From NCBI GenBank assembly GCA_025800435.1, contig JAOXRV010000746.1, positions 1 through 7,197 on the forward strand: a stretch of DNA of 7,197 nt. Reading direction: 5' to 3'. The position numbers and the translations under genes are program-made. The notes beneath the pieces are model-generated. The model saw only the letters and a list, made by a program, of their open reading frames with translations. It was not told the origin of the DNA and ran no database searches. The stretch is from Cellvibrionaceae bacterium (lineage in GTDB: Bacteria; Pseudomonadota; Gammaproteobacteria; Pseudomonadales; Cellvibrionaceae). Below are positions 5,682-7,197 of this stretch, piece after piece (the first letter of the stretch is position 1; each line of letters starts with the position of its first letter).

Positions 5682-7197
5682 ATGGTTGGTATCAACCAGA
5701 AGAAGTCACTGTTAGCTGCTGCCATTGGCCTTGCCATTAGCTTTAGCTCCGGCGTATACGCCCAGGAAACCACGTCCGGTATCGCCGGCCTGGTAAGTTC
5801 TGAAAGCGGTCAAGCGCTGGCCAATACCCGGGTGACCATTATCCACTTGCCCACCAACACCAAGACCGAGGTGAGCACCAACGCCAACGGCCGTTTTAGT
5901 ACTCGCGGCCTGAAAGCTGGCGGCCCATACAAGGTTGTTATCGATTCTGACACCCACCAGGACGCCGAGCAGGCCGATATTTACCTGCGCATCGGTGAAA
6001 CCCTGAAGATTGCCCCACAGCTGCGTGGCATGGGTGAAATGGAAGAAGTGGTGGTTACCGCCGACGCTCTGGCACTGGAGCGCAACAGCGGCACCGGCAG
6101 TGTATTTGGCCTAGGCACCCTGGAAAACAGCGCCTCGTTCAACCGCGACCTGAAAGACATCGCGCGCATGAACCCACTGGTTAATATTCGCCCAGGCGCC
6201 GACTCTGAAATGTCAGTAGCCGGCAGCAACCCACGCTTTAACAGCCTCACCGTTGACGGCGTTAGCCAGAACGATGATTTCGGCCTTAACAGTAACGGCT
6301 ACCCCACTCACCGCTCGCCCATTTCGATGGAGTCGATCGAGCAGATTGCAGTAGATATCGCCCCAATTGATTTGCGCTCTACTGGTTTTACCGGTGGCCG
6401 AATCAATGCGGTAACCAAGTCGGGCACCAACGAATTCCACGGCTCTATCTTCTACGAAGAGTCATCCGATTCCTGGGCAGGCGGCGTTAACCCCGATACT
6501 GGCAGAGACATTGGCTTTGACTTCGAAGAGAAGACCTTTGGTGGCTCCATCGGTGGCCCCATCATCCCCGATAAGCTGTTCTTCTTCGCCTCTTATGAAG
6601 AGTACGACTCGCCCGAGAGCCGCACCTGGGGCCCCGCCGGCAGTAACTCGCCCAACCAGTCGAACATTACCCAGGCCCAATACGACGCAGTGCGCGAAAT
6701 CGCCAAGCGGGTTTACGGTTTTGACTTGGCCGGTCGCAGCGCCGCGATTGAAAACCACGACGAGAAAAGCCTGGTCAAGCTGGACTGGAACATCAGCGAC
6801 GACCATCGCCTGAGCTACACCTACCAGCTGACCGAAGGCACCAAGACCCGCGCCTACGGTGATGCCAGCTACCGTCTATCGGATGATAGCTATCTGTTTG
6901 ACGAAAATTTGAACCTGGAGTCCCACAGTGTCGGCATCTGGTCGGACTGGAGCGATAACTTCTCAACTGAGCTGCGCATCGCCACCAAGACTACCGAGAA
7001 GCTGTCTACCCCCTTTGACACCTCGATCGGCCAGGTTACCGTTGAAATAGGCCGCGACTCCGTTGTCTTTGGTGGTGAGCGTTACCGCCACGCGAATAAG
7101 CTGGTTACCGACGCCAGCAACTACGAGTTTGTCGGTAACTACCTGATGGACGAGCACGAGATCGAAGCCGGCGTAAGCTATGAAGTGCTGGATATCT
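5682..7197 (+). CDS. Oar-like TonB-dependent outer-membrane receptor, 3' end missing
   Basis: The first 505 residues of an outer-membrane receptor; the frame is open to the right edge, and Oar-like family members usually run to about 1000 residues, so roughly half is seen. A signal peptide covers residues 1-27 (KKSLLAAAIGLAISFSSGVYA, cleaved before QE). Residues about 32-112 form a carboxypeptidase-regulatory-like beta domain (SGIAGLVSSESGQALANTRV, NANGRFSTRGLKAGGPY). MEEVVVTAD (120-128) resembles the junction before the plug. The plug follows (about 145-245: LKDIARMNPLVNIRPG, FNSLTVDGVSQND, TGGRINAVTKSGTN). The barrel starts near 252 with alternating aromatic strands such as FGGSIGGPIIPDKLFFFASYE. 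Such receptors import substrates across the outer membrane using TonB-ExbBD; the ligand is unknown. The Pho box upstream suggests a role under phosphate limitation, for example uptake of phosphorus-containing compounds, but that is inference. Confidence 0.9.
   Translation, partial: MVGINQKKSLLAAAIGLAISFSSGVYAQETTSGIAGLVSSESGQALANTRVTIIHLPTNTKTEVSTNANGRFSTRGLKAGGPYKVVIDSDTHQDAEQADIYLRIGETLKIAPQLRGMGEMEEVVVTADALALERNSGTGSVFGLGTLENSASFNRDLKDIARMNPLVNIRPGADSEMSVAGSNPRFNSLTVDGVSQNDDFGLNSNGYPTHRSPISMESIEQIAVDIAPIDLRSTGFTGGRINAVTKSGTNEFHGSIFYEESSDSWAGGVNPDTGRDIGFDFEEKTFGGSIGGPIIPDKLFFFASYEEYDSPESRTWGPAGSNSPNQSNITQAQYDAVREIAKRVYGFDLAGRSAAIENHDEKSLVKLDWNISDDHRLSYTYQLTEGTKTRAYGDASYRLSDDSYLFDENLNLESHSVGIWSDWSDNFSTELRIATKTTEKLSTPFDTSIGQVTVEIGRDSVVFGGERYRHANKLVTDASNYEFVGNYLMDEHEIEAGVSYEVLDI

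Overview
The window looks like chromosomal DNA from a free-living, motile, probably marine gammaproteobacterium, perhaps near Cellvibrionales or Alteromonadales. Three things point that way: a DeaD/CsdA-type cold-shock RNA helicase with a C-terminal DbpA-like RNA-binding domain, a NorM-type MATE exporter, and an Oar-like TonB-dependent receptor with a carboxypeptidase-regulatory-like N-terminus. Assignment below class level is inference. I see no insertion sequences, phage genes, CRISPR arrays, tRNAs or rRNAs.

Left part (1-2153). The window opens inside a GNAT acetyltransferase gene whose first codons lie upstream. It converges on a minus-strand gene for a short flagellin-like protein of 230 residues, made of little more than the two conserved flagellin ends. 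Divergent from that gene, and past a 251-bp spacer, is a gene for an unrecognised exported protein. The spacer holds a near-consensus sigma-28 (FliA) promoter. It points toward the exported protein gene, not the flagellin-like gene. An 18-codon upstream reading frame ends in an ATGA overlap with the exported protein's start.

Centre (2154-5547). A strong sigma-70 promoter with a perfect -10 box and a GC-rich discriminator starts 3 bases after the preceding stop codon. It drives a leader of about 190 nt that can fold, then deaD, then a norM-like MATE gene 13 nt further on. The last two probably form one transcription unit.

Right part (5548-7197). A 134-bp spacer carries a textbook Pho box (two TTGTCAT repeats 11 bp apart) placed where the -35 should be, 11 nt upstream of a perfect TATAAT. 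Downstream is an Oar-like outer-membrane TonB-dependent receptor that runs off the right edge, with 505 codons visible. This predicts that the receptor is induced by phosphate starvation through PhoB.

The coding genes are mostly ordinary. The least expected content is in the control regions: the sigma-28 promoter with its upstream frame in front of an unknown exported protein, the Pho box, and the structured deaD leader.
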